Below, one piece after another: positions 22,701 through 34,818 of a stretch of DNA of 64,000 nt. The notes under the pieces are model-generated. The model did no database searches and was not told where the DNA came from. It saw only the letters and a program-made list of their open reading frames with translations. The DNA comes from Sphagnum compactum. Its lineage: Eukaryota; Bryophyta; Sphagnopsida; Sphagnales. The stretch lies in NCBI GenBank assembly GCA_965153455.1, contig OZ234499.1, positions 2,108,001 through 2,172,000 of the forward strand, written 5' to 3'. Position numbers and translations under genes: made by a program. Position 1 is the first letter of the stretch, and every line of letters begins with the position of its first letter.

Positions 22701-24439
22701 CTGCAAACACACTCAGGGTAACCGTGTGTTGTCTGAGGACCAGACCCACTTGCCTGATCGAATTTTGATGGACGGCCCTGGTATGGTAAGAGCCTCCCAC
22801 CCCTTCTTCAGCCCCAATCCACCAGACATAGTGTAGCTCCTTCATGCTAAATATGTCAAGAGTTCTGCTGCTTCCCGACATTCATAATCTGTATCCTCTG
22901 TTGCAAGTGTCAACTCCACGAGGACCGGAGATTTCTGGTTCCAGCTTAGGATTTGTTTAGCAAGTCCAGGATTATGATGGCTGTCCTTCAGTTGCTGCAT
23001 CATCATTGTGTGGTCCATTTTTTTGTTGTGAAGTGTGCTCTTTCTGATGTAGGAACCAAGCCAGATCCAAGGCTTATCTCTGATAAGCTGCAAAGAAGCT
23101 TTGCAAGGGAGTATGCTGGAGAGAATGCTTGGACTGCGAATACTTATTCTCCATGACACTCTCATTAAAGGCTACTGCACCAAGGTTCTCAGCCAGCTCC
23201 AGTTCTTTTACTGGGGGAAAAGCCTTGTTGCACGTGATGTGCGAGTACCCTTTCAGATGGGCAGACTCCGGAAGCTGGAGACGTTGATTCTGCGAGCCAA
23301 TGAAATTGATCTTGCTATGAAGGTGTGTGTTTGCCCTTCTAAATGCTTTCAAACTTTATCAAGCTTTTGGGCTGCAAATGAGATGCTTGGTGCAGTTGGT
23401 CACTAACCCCAAGGAGGAAAATAATTGGGTGCACGGGGGGTGGGGGGGTTTTGGGGTCTGGATGCAGTTACCTCCACATCTCAAGGACCTGACTGTGATC
23501 GGGTGTAATAACATTGATGAGATACCAGTGACAGTACTCCTGCTAACAACTCTAATGGAGCTCCACCTCATTAGTTGCAACAAGCTCCAGGACTTGACAC
23601 ATGCATTTGGCAACTTGAAGATGCTGCGGCGATTCCGCTTGGAGAATTGCATGAACATACGACAGCTACCCAGGTCCATTGGGCAGCTCACTAACCTTCA
23701 AGAACTGGACCTCTCAGGCTGCGCAAATCTCACCACCCTGCCCTCGGAGGTGGGTTTCCTTGTGGCTTTGAACAAGCTGAACCTAACTCGATGCAAAAGT
23801 CTGCTATGGCTGCCACCTGAAATTGGATCTTTGCACAAATTGACCTACCTCAACCTTGGACATTGTGGGATTGCAACATTGGCACCAGAGATTGGGCAAC
23901 TTCGGATGTTGGAGGATCTGTCACTCTTGGGATGTGTCAGACTCGAGAAGCTGCCAAAAGAGATTGGTCAGCTGGGATGCTTGCTCCAGCTGAACCTGGG
24001 TTCATGCACAGGTCTGACAGAACTCCCTCGTGAAATTGGGAGATTGAGCTCATTAAAGAAGCTTTCCTTAAACTCGTGCACATCATTGGCCCGGCTTCCT
24101 ATCGAGATCTTTGAGCTATATACACTCCAGGCCCTGGATTTGGACTACTGCAAGCTTCTGGCACACCTGCCATCAGAGATTGGGAACCTTCGCTCCTTAG
24201 AGCGCCTTTCTCTGAATTGCTGCACCAGGCTCAATCGGCTGCCACTTGAACTTGCAAATCTACCTTGCCTAAAGGTGATCAATCTAGTGGGTTGTACGGG
24301 GCTCAAGTTCCAATCCATGACGAGGGAGATCCAGACCATGGCAAAGGAAAACTCGATATATACGCACAGAGACAACAACTTGGTCATTCTGGAGGGACCT
24401 GAGAACCCAAGCTTCAAACTCTACAACATGGCTTACTGA
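19720..24439 (+). CDS. NLR immune receptor (novel N-terminus, NB-ARC, LRR), 6 exons, 1254 aa
   Basis: Intracellular nucleotide-binding leucine-rich-repeat receptor, the plant class that senses pathogen effectors and triggers defence. Exons: 19,720-20,499; 20,686-21,086; 21,271-22,270; 22,444-22,785; 23,053-23,322; 23,468-24,439. All have GT..AG ends and compatible phases (0,2,0,0,0). The ATG at 19,720 is the first after an in-frame TAG at 19,657. Residues 1-235 are low complexity: N8 (25-32), G6, G8 (147-154), A8 (174-181), E4A7. Residues 236-485 look helical, with a Ser-rich insert (about 311-336). NB-ARC: P-loop GIYGQAGLGKTT (489-500), kinase-2 RIAVDNLFD (569-577), GLPLA (678-682), winged helix, MHD in VTMHDLL (805-807). 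Residues 932-1254 hold about twelve 24-residue LRRs of type LxxLxLxxCxxLxxLPxEIG. No TIR, RPW8 or MADA-type start is recognisable. The domain assignment is firm; the N-terminal function and ligand are unknown. Confidence 0.9.
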
Positions 24440-27400
24440 GCAGCAAAGCTGAGGAGAAACAATTGTGTCATGCCACCAACTCTGAGTCTGCAAATCCTGA
24501 GTTGTCTTTTGAGGCTGTGCTATCATCACAAAGGACAAAATATGTAATATAGTTGAGTCGAGACATGATCATCCACTGCACTTCTGCTTGTGATATAAAA
24601 CTTTCTTGTACACTAGACCTACCCATCACTGACTCTGCTGAACAAACTTAGCGCAAACCTCTCACTTCTCATCAATTTTCTTTGTAGTAAAAGCCTTTTC
24701 TTAGTACCTGTGAAGAAGTATAGAGAAACTCTGTCTCTTAACCACATTCCATGCGGCAATACTCTTCTTGTGCTTTACTCTTTTTTTTTATCTCCCAGTT
24801 TTTTTGTAAACTTGTGTGATCTTGCTCACTCTTTTTTTTTAGTGCGTCATTTCTGAGTTGGTTTATAACTTAAATTTTTTTGTATTTTGGATACCCAGTT
24901 TACCACTGCATCTTAGATATAAGAGCTTCCTCTGCAGTTCCTGGAGGGTTGAAGGGTTTTGTGTGGGACTCCCGGGAGTGTTGAGGATCCAATGAAGGGA
25001 AGGATTAAAGGTAAAGCTAGCTAGTGTTTACACATAATAATAAGGACTTTAGGGCTCATAAGTACAATTCTTCAAAGGATGTTTGCCATGTGAGCTATAA
25101 ATTCTACTCACAATCGGCACCCCACAAAAACAATCCTACTCATGAAACTTGGTGTTTTAAAGTAAGCATTCCCCATTGTCAATATGACCCAAGTTAATCA
25201 AAACACCTTTGAAAGCAATCTAAGAAGCAAACAAACTTGTTGAAATGGATGACTTATTTGTAGAGCTGAAATCATGATGGGTGGAGAAACGTAGCAATTA
25301 GAACCAATGCACACCCTAATTATAGGTACATTGATAATATTAGGGATTATACATATTCCATATGTAATGGAAGTAGAGGAAATCTTGAGACTTAACCAAG
25401 ACAAGTAGCTACATGTCAAAGGTCGCTTTAAACACAAGTAGTGGAAACAAAAGTAGTTGAGTAAAAGTTTTGATTGGATGAATTGAAAAAAAGGTTCGTA
25501 TTGCTCCAATCCCATGAATGCTTGATGCAAAGCCTTTGTGTATAGGATTGCATGGAAAGGGTGGAGAACCTTTGAAAATTAATTTCCCATCCAACAGCTT
25601 CATTTTATTTGCCTCTTACAACATGAACATGTTCATTAAGAGGCAAGCTTTCAGATTTAGCATAATGGAGACTAGGGACTTTCATCTAAATTTCCCACAA
25701 CCATCATCAAACCTAAACTTGGATGATGGAAATGTCTAGTAACTCTATGGAGTCAAAGATGTTTTTTTGGGTAATTATGGAACCCAACTTGAAAAGCTTG
25801 AAAACCAGGCCATCGTCCTACTTTTGTGATGGGAGATTCCTTTATGATACGACTAGTTGTACAAATCCTTCCAATTGAGCAACCAATCCTTTAATGTGGT
25901 TGAGGTGAAGGAGTTCACATGCTCTTTCCACCTTCCACAATGAGTCCTGGCATAAAATTTCACCTTGCTCCTAGATGTTGAAGTTTGTCCCAAATCAACA
26001 ATTATGGGATTATTCATTCAAATCGTCAAAGATTTTTCAAGGATTTAACATTTTTGAGCAATGTTCCACCTTTTATGTTGTAATCACACCTCAATGCAAA
26101 TAGGTGGCAACTCAATGTTATTAGAGATCCTTTTAATGTAACATTAGAGGTACAAGGTTATGCTACATTAAATCTAATGTGTAATCTTACATAGCTGGCA
26201 ATGTTAGCTTGATATTAAGTAATGGTACCCAAACTTTGAAATTTTCCATTAAATAACATGTGTTATATAGCAAACTTAGATTGTCCATATGAATTTCAAT
26301 TGCTTCATCTAGATGGTTAAAGTTTTTTTTGCACAACTAAATGGACAAGGTGAACGTCCTATGGCAACCAAAGTTTAATGTTTTAAAATTAAAATGAAAT
26401 AAGTTTTGAAAAGATTCAAATGGTCAAGATGGCAAGTTGGCAACCATACATATATATATATATATAGGTTGGATTTGGTCCCGAACCTTATGTGAATGGA
26501 ATTCCATCTTGATGTGTTTTTTTTTAATGTTAAAAAATTTGAACCTTCCAAATGTAATGATTGAGACCAAATTTTCATTTTTTTTATTATTCAAATTAAA
26601 TGAATCATGGATTAAACCATAATCCTTATTAGTATGATGAACCAAGGTCCAAATCAATATGATGATTGAATCTAATCAAACAACTTCATGGGCAACCTCA
26701 TCCACCACTAGTGAAAGAACAAGTTTAACAACAAAAAAAAGTTAAGGGTAAGAAGGTTTCTATGAACCAAAATTCAAATTCCAATGTTGATTACAAGCCA
26801 AGGGCCTGCACCAACCTAATTGGAAGCATGGAATTTTTTTTCCTTCTCCAATGCTAAGAAAGAACATCGCAAACCTTAACAAAGTTGATGGACATGACTA
26901 ATTTGAGATGGTGTCTACCAAATGGGCCAAAAAAAAAAGGTTTTACACACCCTTTTCTAAAGTTGGTAGGATTGGGAAGATGAATTTAGTTGGGGATTTG
27001 TTACCTTCTTTGGCTAATTTCCCAAAAGGGGAGATAAAATAGCCATGAGAAATTTCTTGTATCAAATGCCCCTAACCCAACTCTCATGCAAAATTTCTTA
27101 GGAATTACTTGTAAAAGTTTTTTTTAAAGATCATTTGGAGCACATCATCAAATGCCCCTAACCCAACTCTCATGCAAAAAATGTAACAATCATGTTGTGA
27201 TTGATTTTGAATGGAGGATTGCCAACATGACTTGCCAACATGGATTAATTTAAAGAATGTCCATTATGCAAAAATGGGTTGGTCAAATCACCTCCGCATT
27301 ATATTAAGGATTGTGCAAATGTAAAATTTTCTTGGAATGTGTTTAAGGTAGTGCATTAAAGTTGGGGTAATGATGCAAAGGATTAGGGACCTAAATACCT

Positions 27401-30400
27401 AGGCTCACATTATTATTGGAGACATTATTGATGATGGTGATTGTAACAATCCTTATAGTTGTTTTACATTCAATAGACAACAATGGATATTTTTCACAAC
27501 ATAGTGATTTTCTTCATTGTCAAAGAGATGTGCATTTAGATTTGATGGCCATTATTCCATAGTGCATGTTCTTAGTTTTATGTGGGTTGCCAATGTATAC
27601 ATAAGCATGGCTACATGGTGTGCATTATTGCATGATGAGATCTTAAGCAACTGAATGCACAATTATTCCTAGACATGCATTTTTATAGTATTTGACTTGC
27701 CCATAATTTTTGGGGAATACACATGAGACCATTTGTTGGCATCAACTCCTTACATTAGTTGTAAATCTCACATAATTGATTTAGGAAGCATCTAGTTCTT
27801 CAATTCCTATGCAGGTTAGTAGGACTATTGTGCCAAGTTTGAAAAAATGTTATTGGTGCATCCTCTCTTTTAGGAGCCATCTTTGACATAACCACTACTG
27901 GGTTAAAGCATTCTAAGGTGGACCAAAAAGGGCACATGTAGAGTCCTTAATAGTATAATGCATTTTGATTGCGACCAAAATGTAACACCATCTTATAATC
28001 ATTTTATTCTAAAAGTAATTACATGTGCACCTCTTAAACATCCAAAAATTTAAGGTTTGTGATTTTTTAATCATAAATTCCACAAAAATCATGTCCAAGA
28101 GGATTTCATAGAACTATTTCATTATTATTTTTTATAAAGTCCTTATACTTTCATGTCATTTTGAAAATGGTTTGGAAATTTTTATTTTGAATTTCTCATG
28201 ACATTTATGAGGTGCAAAGACTAATAAATGACTCCATCAATGCAAAAATTAGAAATTGTGAATCCATATGCACACCCTTTGTGTATTGTTACATTTCAAG
28301 GGGTCAAATTTAAAAGTCCCTCATTTGAAATGTTTATATTGTTTTTATTTTATTTATTTTTCTTTCACAAGTAAATGTAGTTAGAATCGTTAAATTACGT
28401 CCTTTTAAAATAATTATTATAACAAATACATGCACCATACATTTGAACCCATAGAGGTGCAAAAAAATTGGCCTATTACATGATTTTGTGAACACTCTAG
28501 TTTGTAACTACCCTACTTAGATTTGGAGGTTTTATGCATTCAAAATGAATGTACTGTTAACATCTTGTTTTTTTTTAACATGGAGCCCTTCATTATGTAG
28601 TATGTTGTTAAAAGGGCTACTTCACTGCTTCACCTAGCCGTGGAAGCAAAATGGCTAGTGCATGTATGTAGGTGTCAAAACTAGTGGCACCTTTTCAAAA
28701 CCACAAGAATGGTTGTCGCTACTTCCTACAAACTAACATCTAAAGGTTTGGTGATTAATTTTTCAAATGTGTAGCTTTGATTGGTTATTTCAATAAGTTC
28801 ATCGTGGGTATGTTGGCAATAATATTTATGAAATGTCAACTTTATTGGCAATTTGTGAATCTTGAATTGAGATTCTACTACCTAGACATTAACTTACAAG
28901 TTACAACAAATGAAAATCACATACAAACTTGCACTAAACAATGATGAATCATGATAGAAAAGTGAAATAGATGATTTCTCAGGGAGTTGAACCCTAATTT
29001 AAAAGACCTTGCCCTTTACAATAGAAATTGCCTGCTTAAATAAACACACAAAATGTTAGTTAAAGTTCAAATTTCACATAACGTACAAAATTGCAAATTG
29101 GACAGTAGTCATGTGACATGCTTCATCAACTTTCCAAAATTATAAAACCCAAATAAAATTATAGACCATTGACAACATGAAGAAATTATTAGTTGCACAT
29201 TCTAACTATAATGTGCACAAGTTGATGTTCCCAATATTGATCTTTGATTTTTGAAACAAAAATTGCTTTCAATGCCATATTGCCAATCTACCACTTCCAA
29301 ACAAAACTTGCACAAAAAATGTTAGAAGTGTAAACTTCAAGCATTGATATTATAATAGGTTTTTCCTACCTTTGGGCAATTATGGTCAATCCTTTTACTA
29401 CTTAATGGACTCCTAAAAACTCTTGGAATTTTTATTTATGACACATTTATGGGAATGTCTTTAAATAAAACTTTCACATAATAATACAATGGAACATTTT
29501 TTTTGGTCATAAGAATTAAAATCATTTTTTTCCATTTTAAATCATTATTCTAAAAGTATTCTCCTAAATTGACTAATCACATTGTGCTACATCAACTAGA
29601 TTGTTTCATACACTCCTTATAAGAACTTTGTGAAATTGGCACTTGTGGCTTCTAATAAAGAAAATGTGCCCTATCCCAAATTATGTATGAACCAAGCACA
29701 ACATCACAACACATATAAAGGTAGTACATCTACCATAAGTATTTTGGTAAATAATTTCTTTTTTAAAACATGGTTGAACATGTCTTTCATTTCATATTCA
29801 ATTTAATCCACTTTTTGTTTTAGAATTACATTAAATTATGTATTGTCTTGAAATATGTAATGTAAGAAATTAACATTTTATTTCATTTTATTTCAAAAAT
29901 ACAAATGTAATTTATAATTTATAAATAAAATTCAGATATAAAATTTAAAATTACACATGTTTTCAACTTTATTTCATTCAATAAATTTGTATTTGAAAAT
30001 GTTAAAATTGATTTTCATATTTTAAATTTCATCCATAAATTTAAAAATAATATTTAAGTTCACATGTGAAATACATAGATATAAATTGATTATAAAATTC
30101 ACAATTTTTTAGTTTCATAATTATATTCAATGGAAAATATTTCTAATTTTTGGAATTAAATTTAATCTAGACTCTAAATATTGATGAGAAAAATTTGCAT
30201 ATTTTAGGTTGTGCTTGTTGACATGTTGTCCACATCATAGTTTGATTAATAAGATTAAACCTTGTATAACTATAGTCTCCACACAACTACCATGTGTTTT
30301 ATGTCATGCATGGTGACACATTGCTATCCATATCCCTATTTGATTCATGTATTCAATCATGGCACCATGATTACCTGTAGGTGCCACATTGTCCCCATGT

Positions 30401-32934
30401 AACCAATAAAGTCTAATATGATTAAAATAAAATTTCAATTTAATTATCTTAGACCTACATGACTTTTTAATTAGTGAAAAAATACATGATTAATCATTTC
30501 AATCAAATCACATTAACTATATAATCATCATAATTACAATGCTCGGGGTGGGAAAAACATGTTTTTGTTGTAGCATTCATTGATTGTATCAATGCCGTAT
30601 TTGGTGTTGGAGGATGAATGAGTTCAAACCCATGACATTATATTTCAAAACCAAATGGAGTACTTCAAGACAAGAGATCAAACCATCAATCACATCTTAA
30701 TGGACCTAGTTTGAATTCTCAACAATTTGACTTGACTAATGACTATGATGTTTACTTAAGTTGAGAACAACATTAGCAATGTTCCAATATAGGCTACTGA
30801 ATATGTGCCTAATAAGAAACATGAATTTAGTAGGCTACATGAAACATAACTACATTGAAACATCAAAATTTGAAAGACGTGCAAACATTGAAGATTCCAC
30901 TCAATTCAAAATACAACAATAAGAAAAGAAAAGATGTATAAATTTTCAATTTTTATCAAATGATATGATGTTCTTATCTCTAGGTCTACATTTTGAGTTC
31001 ACCCCTCGAAAAGATGATCTTTAAACCTCTCATGGCCTTTGATGTGCAAGTAATCGCTTATATTTTATGTTGTAGTAATCGGTAATTGTTAAATGTTTTG
31101 CTTCATCCTTGGACTTGAGTAAATTGTGCAACAAACAACATGTGTAAATATGTTAAAAAAGGTAACATGCAAATTTGACTTTTACAACTTTCAAAGAATC
31201 ATTTTCAAAAATTTCAAAATAGTTTAAAACTACAAATCAATCTTTTTGATCCTTCTTATTGAAAAAAAAATTTTAAATTGACATGTTGCCCTTCTTTAAG
31301 GATGTCATGATCCAATTACGACAAGAATAACTTTAATGCCCAACAATTCATGGGTTGCATTTAGATTCTTTTACTAACATCCAAAAAAATCAAAATTGAA
31401 TATGCTTGTTCAAACCAAACCTACATAACATTTTAGAATCATTCACACTACTTAGAAGCCCACAAAAGTATCAAGAATTGTTGCATTCTACATCTAAGGG
31501 GGGAAATTTAACTAGTGTAAAGTTTGGGATTTATGTGCGTCAAACAACCATTTCTAGGGGGTATTAGATAATTGTCCAATCTATTTTTTTATCACCCTAT
31601 TATCATTTTTAATTTTATAATATATACATATTAGAGCCACCATGTATTAATTGTAATCCATTATTTCAGATTATTACATACCTTATATTATAATGATTAA
31701 TGTTTATTTCAGATTATTTCAAATTAATGATTATTTGCATAAAATGCACCCTTTTTAAATGAATTAGCTTATAATTTTTATCCAACAACCAATATATTGC
31801 ACCCTATATTTTTACTCACGTATTTTGTATTTTTTTTTTTACTAGTGTCCCCTTGGGACTCTACAACAACTTGAATAATAATCAAATACTTGGGCCCTAA
31901 CTTTATAATAATAATGGTGTTTAGGAAAAGTGGTTAAAGGTTTAAAAGTCAAAATATGGATGCCATCAATTACAACTTATAAACTTGACAACCCATATTG
32001 CTATTTGAAGTATTCCATAATAGTGCCCATGTATGTTGGTATTGGCTAGGATATATATGAGCTTCTTGAAGATGACAATCATAACATCAACACCAAAATT
32101 ATTTCATTGTTTTACAAATCACATATAAGTGATTTGAGCCTCAAAATTAAGATAAGTTATAAAATTCATGAATATGAAATTTATTCATAATTCTGTACAT
32201 GTACATGAATAATTTAATAAAAATTTAAAAAAACCCTTATTTGATAATAGTGTGCCATTTTTTTATTAATCTTGAAAATTAATTTTATTTTTGTACAATG
32301 AAAAAAATAACACTTAGCCTAAATATGCGAGAACATTATACAACCTAAAACTATCATAATAATCAACATTATCATAACATAATGTATTATTGAATAGTTT
32401 AATATCATATTATTTGAACTTTACAATTTCAAAACAAACTAAAAGTTTTGATGGAAAGGATTGTTCCTTATGGACGTTGTATGTTTTGATGTGCAAAGTT
32501 TTATTGACAAATTCTCGTTAAAATTAATATTTTAAGATAAAATTTTACAACTTCAATGTTATGTCAACATTGTTGCAAATTAAAAATATACTCCAAATAA
32601 TAATGAAATATGTGCACCCATTTCATAACATCATGGTATATTTGGATGTAAACCACCATTAATTATAAACTTTAATTACAATTTTTTTTCTCCAAATATC
32701 CATCACAATTCATTAAATTTAAGTAATTATTGAAAATTGCCACTTTGTGTACACCATAGCTTGCATTCGCTCAAACGCATTCTCACATCAAGTGGAAGTG
32801 TGTGGGAATTATAGGGAAGCACTCACAAGTTTAATTACCATTTGGGAATAGAAAGTTTTGGGCTGCCTTGAATCTTTCTATCAAAGTTTTGGAGAACCTT
32901 ATGCAATATGCAAGTTTTTTTCTTAAAATTGTTG

Positions 32935-33093
32935 AAAATTTCTTGAAGAGAATTACAATGATTGGGGTTACATTTCCTAAACAAGGATTTAAAGCATAAG
33001 TTATGGCCATCTAAGTGAACAATTTCTTGAAGAGAATTACAATAACTGGGGTTACAAGTCCAAAACAATGATTTATAGCATAAGTTATGGCCA
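32935..33093. repeat. 84-bp tandem duplication
   Basis: 'tcttgaagagaattacaat' begins at 32,941 and again at 33,025, and 'agcataagttatggcca' ends at 33,009 and 33,093. Both pairs give an 84-base offset. The two units differ by several substitutions. 84 is a multiple of three, which is why a 77-codon minus-strand frame stays open here with a repeated peptide. No other sign of coding. Confidence 0.8.
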
Positions 33094-34073
33094 ATTGAAT
33101 GGTCGCGAGTGAAACTACCAAAGTGATTCGTATCTTCTTGAATGGCAATTTAAAACGTCAAAAAAACCTTTGATTGAAAAACTTGGAAAAACTTGTGAAG
33201 AAATATAAGTTTTTTTCTTGAAAGTTTTTTATTTGCAGAGGAAATGAAAAAAAGTTATGAGACTCACAACTTGGTAGTTTTAGGACTTTCATTTGGGAGT
33301 CTTAAAAGAAAATGATCATTTCAAACGTAACTTCCATAAGAAATTAAAAAACATATGTTAAAAAATAAAATGATGATTTGTTCTCAAGTTTTAATTTGAG
33401 CAAATCTTGTGAGTTTTGTGAGTTCATGTTAATTCATGGTTTCTTCATGTGTGCACCATTTTGACTTCAAATGCATTAAAAATTTCCTTGTGAAGATATG
33501 AATGTGAACGTTATTTCACAACAAAAAACCAATAAAAAGGGTTACTTGCATACTTTCATATTAACATGAATTAGTTGAAAATAATGAGTTTGAATTTACA
33601 TGTATTTGTCATCGATGGGAGAAACCTTTGTTATTTCAAGTTTTAAAAAAAAGAAAATTCAATTTCATCCATTATAAATGAATTTTTTATTGAAGAATGT
33701 ATGAACTAAAACAATATGAGTGATAAACCCATGCATAAATTAATATCTTCAAAAATCAATCTTTTACAAGGTAGGTGTTGGATGAACTATGAAAGATTTT
33801 CACCACTCAAGTTAAGATTCGGAATTGGCATAAACCTTCACCACACTCAAGTTAAAGAGTAAGAATTGGCCAAACCCAACTCTCTCTTTTTCTCTCTCTC
33901 TCTCTCTCTCTAGAGAACCTCTATGACATATGCCATGGAGTACCATGAATTTGGTGAATGAGCAAAACCTCAATAATTGAAGTGTACAAGAATCTCAAAA
34001 TCAATTATTTCCTCACCAAACTTTAACTCCCCTTCACATTAGTTTACTTAGAAGCCAACCTAAAAAAATATGA

Positions 34074-34252
34074 TGCCACAAATACTTAAAATTATCCCTA
34101 ATATGGCCACAAAGAATTAAGATTATCCCTAATATGCCACAAATAATTAAGATTATCCCTAAAATATGCCACAAATAATTAAGATTACCCCTAATATGCC
34201 ACAAATAATTAAGATTATCCCTATTATGCCAGAAATTAATTAAAATTATCCC
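34074..34252. repeat. ~30-bp tandem repeat, six units
   Basis: A unit close to 'tgccacaaataattaagatt' plus 'atccctaata' is repeated six times with small length changes. It lies about 0.45 kb upstream of the ERD2 start codon. On the minus strand the 30-bp period keeps a frame open and gives a repeated, meaningless peptide. Confidence 0.85.
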
Positions 34253-34693
34253 CCTCTCTTCCCTCGCCCCAAAAAAAGAAAAAAACAATTGGGCCAAAAC
34301 TTATGGGACAAAAAAAATACTCAAAACCCTTCCTGTTCCTTCTTCTCCTCTGTTTTGTCCAAATTGTGTTTTGAAGCTTTTTAGGGTTTGGAGCTTTGGT
34401 CTTTTCAAGCGTTGAGGAAAGCGATCGCTGGCGGAGTAGAGAGAGAGAGAGAGAGAGAGAGAGATAGCCATAGAGAGAGACAGGGAACGAATTGGATGAG
34501 TTCAGGGAGTTGATTTGGTGCTGTGCATTTTTGGCAGCACAAGAATTCCAAAGGAGCAGAAACAGGGAAAGGGCGGTGGTAGTGGTAGCAGAAGAAGAAG
34601 AGGAAGAAGAAGGGAGATCGAGCTGGACATCAGCTGTAGAAAGCCAGATCTGTTTTGCTTTGAATCTTGCTAAAGTGGGGGGTGTTAGGCAAG

Positions 34694-34787
34694 ATGAATA
34701 TCTTCAGGTTAGCTGGAGATTTGACGCACTTGATGAGCATCGTCGTGTTGCTTCTGAAGATCCATACCATTAAATCTTGTGCTGGTA

Positions 34788-34818
<31 letters not shown>

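Larger units (their letters stand above)
24540..34330. other. AT-rich intergenic region, no gene supported
   Basis: Nearly 10 kb with only short, unrelated open frames; from about 26.7 to 32.8 kb there is essentially no frame above 60 codons. The early part (24,540-24,900) may hold the NLR 3' untranslated region. I see a few local duplications: 'atcaaatgcccctaacccaa' at 27,061 and again at 27,147 (86-bp offset), and an 84-bp tandem duplication near 33.0 kb. No transposase or reverse-transcriptase motif was recognised. Confidence 0.6.

Noticed and set aside
22953-23156. Frame overlapping NLR exon 5 in another phase
   Set aside because: The correct phase from the acceptor at 23,052 gives EPSQIQGLSLISCKEALQGS, which continues smoothly into the LRR; the other frame does not.
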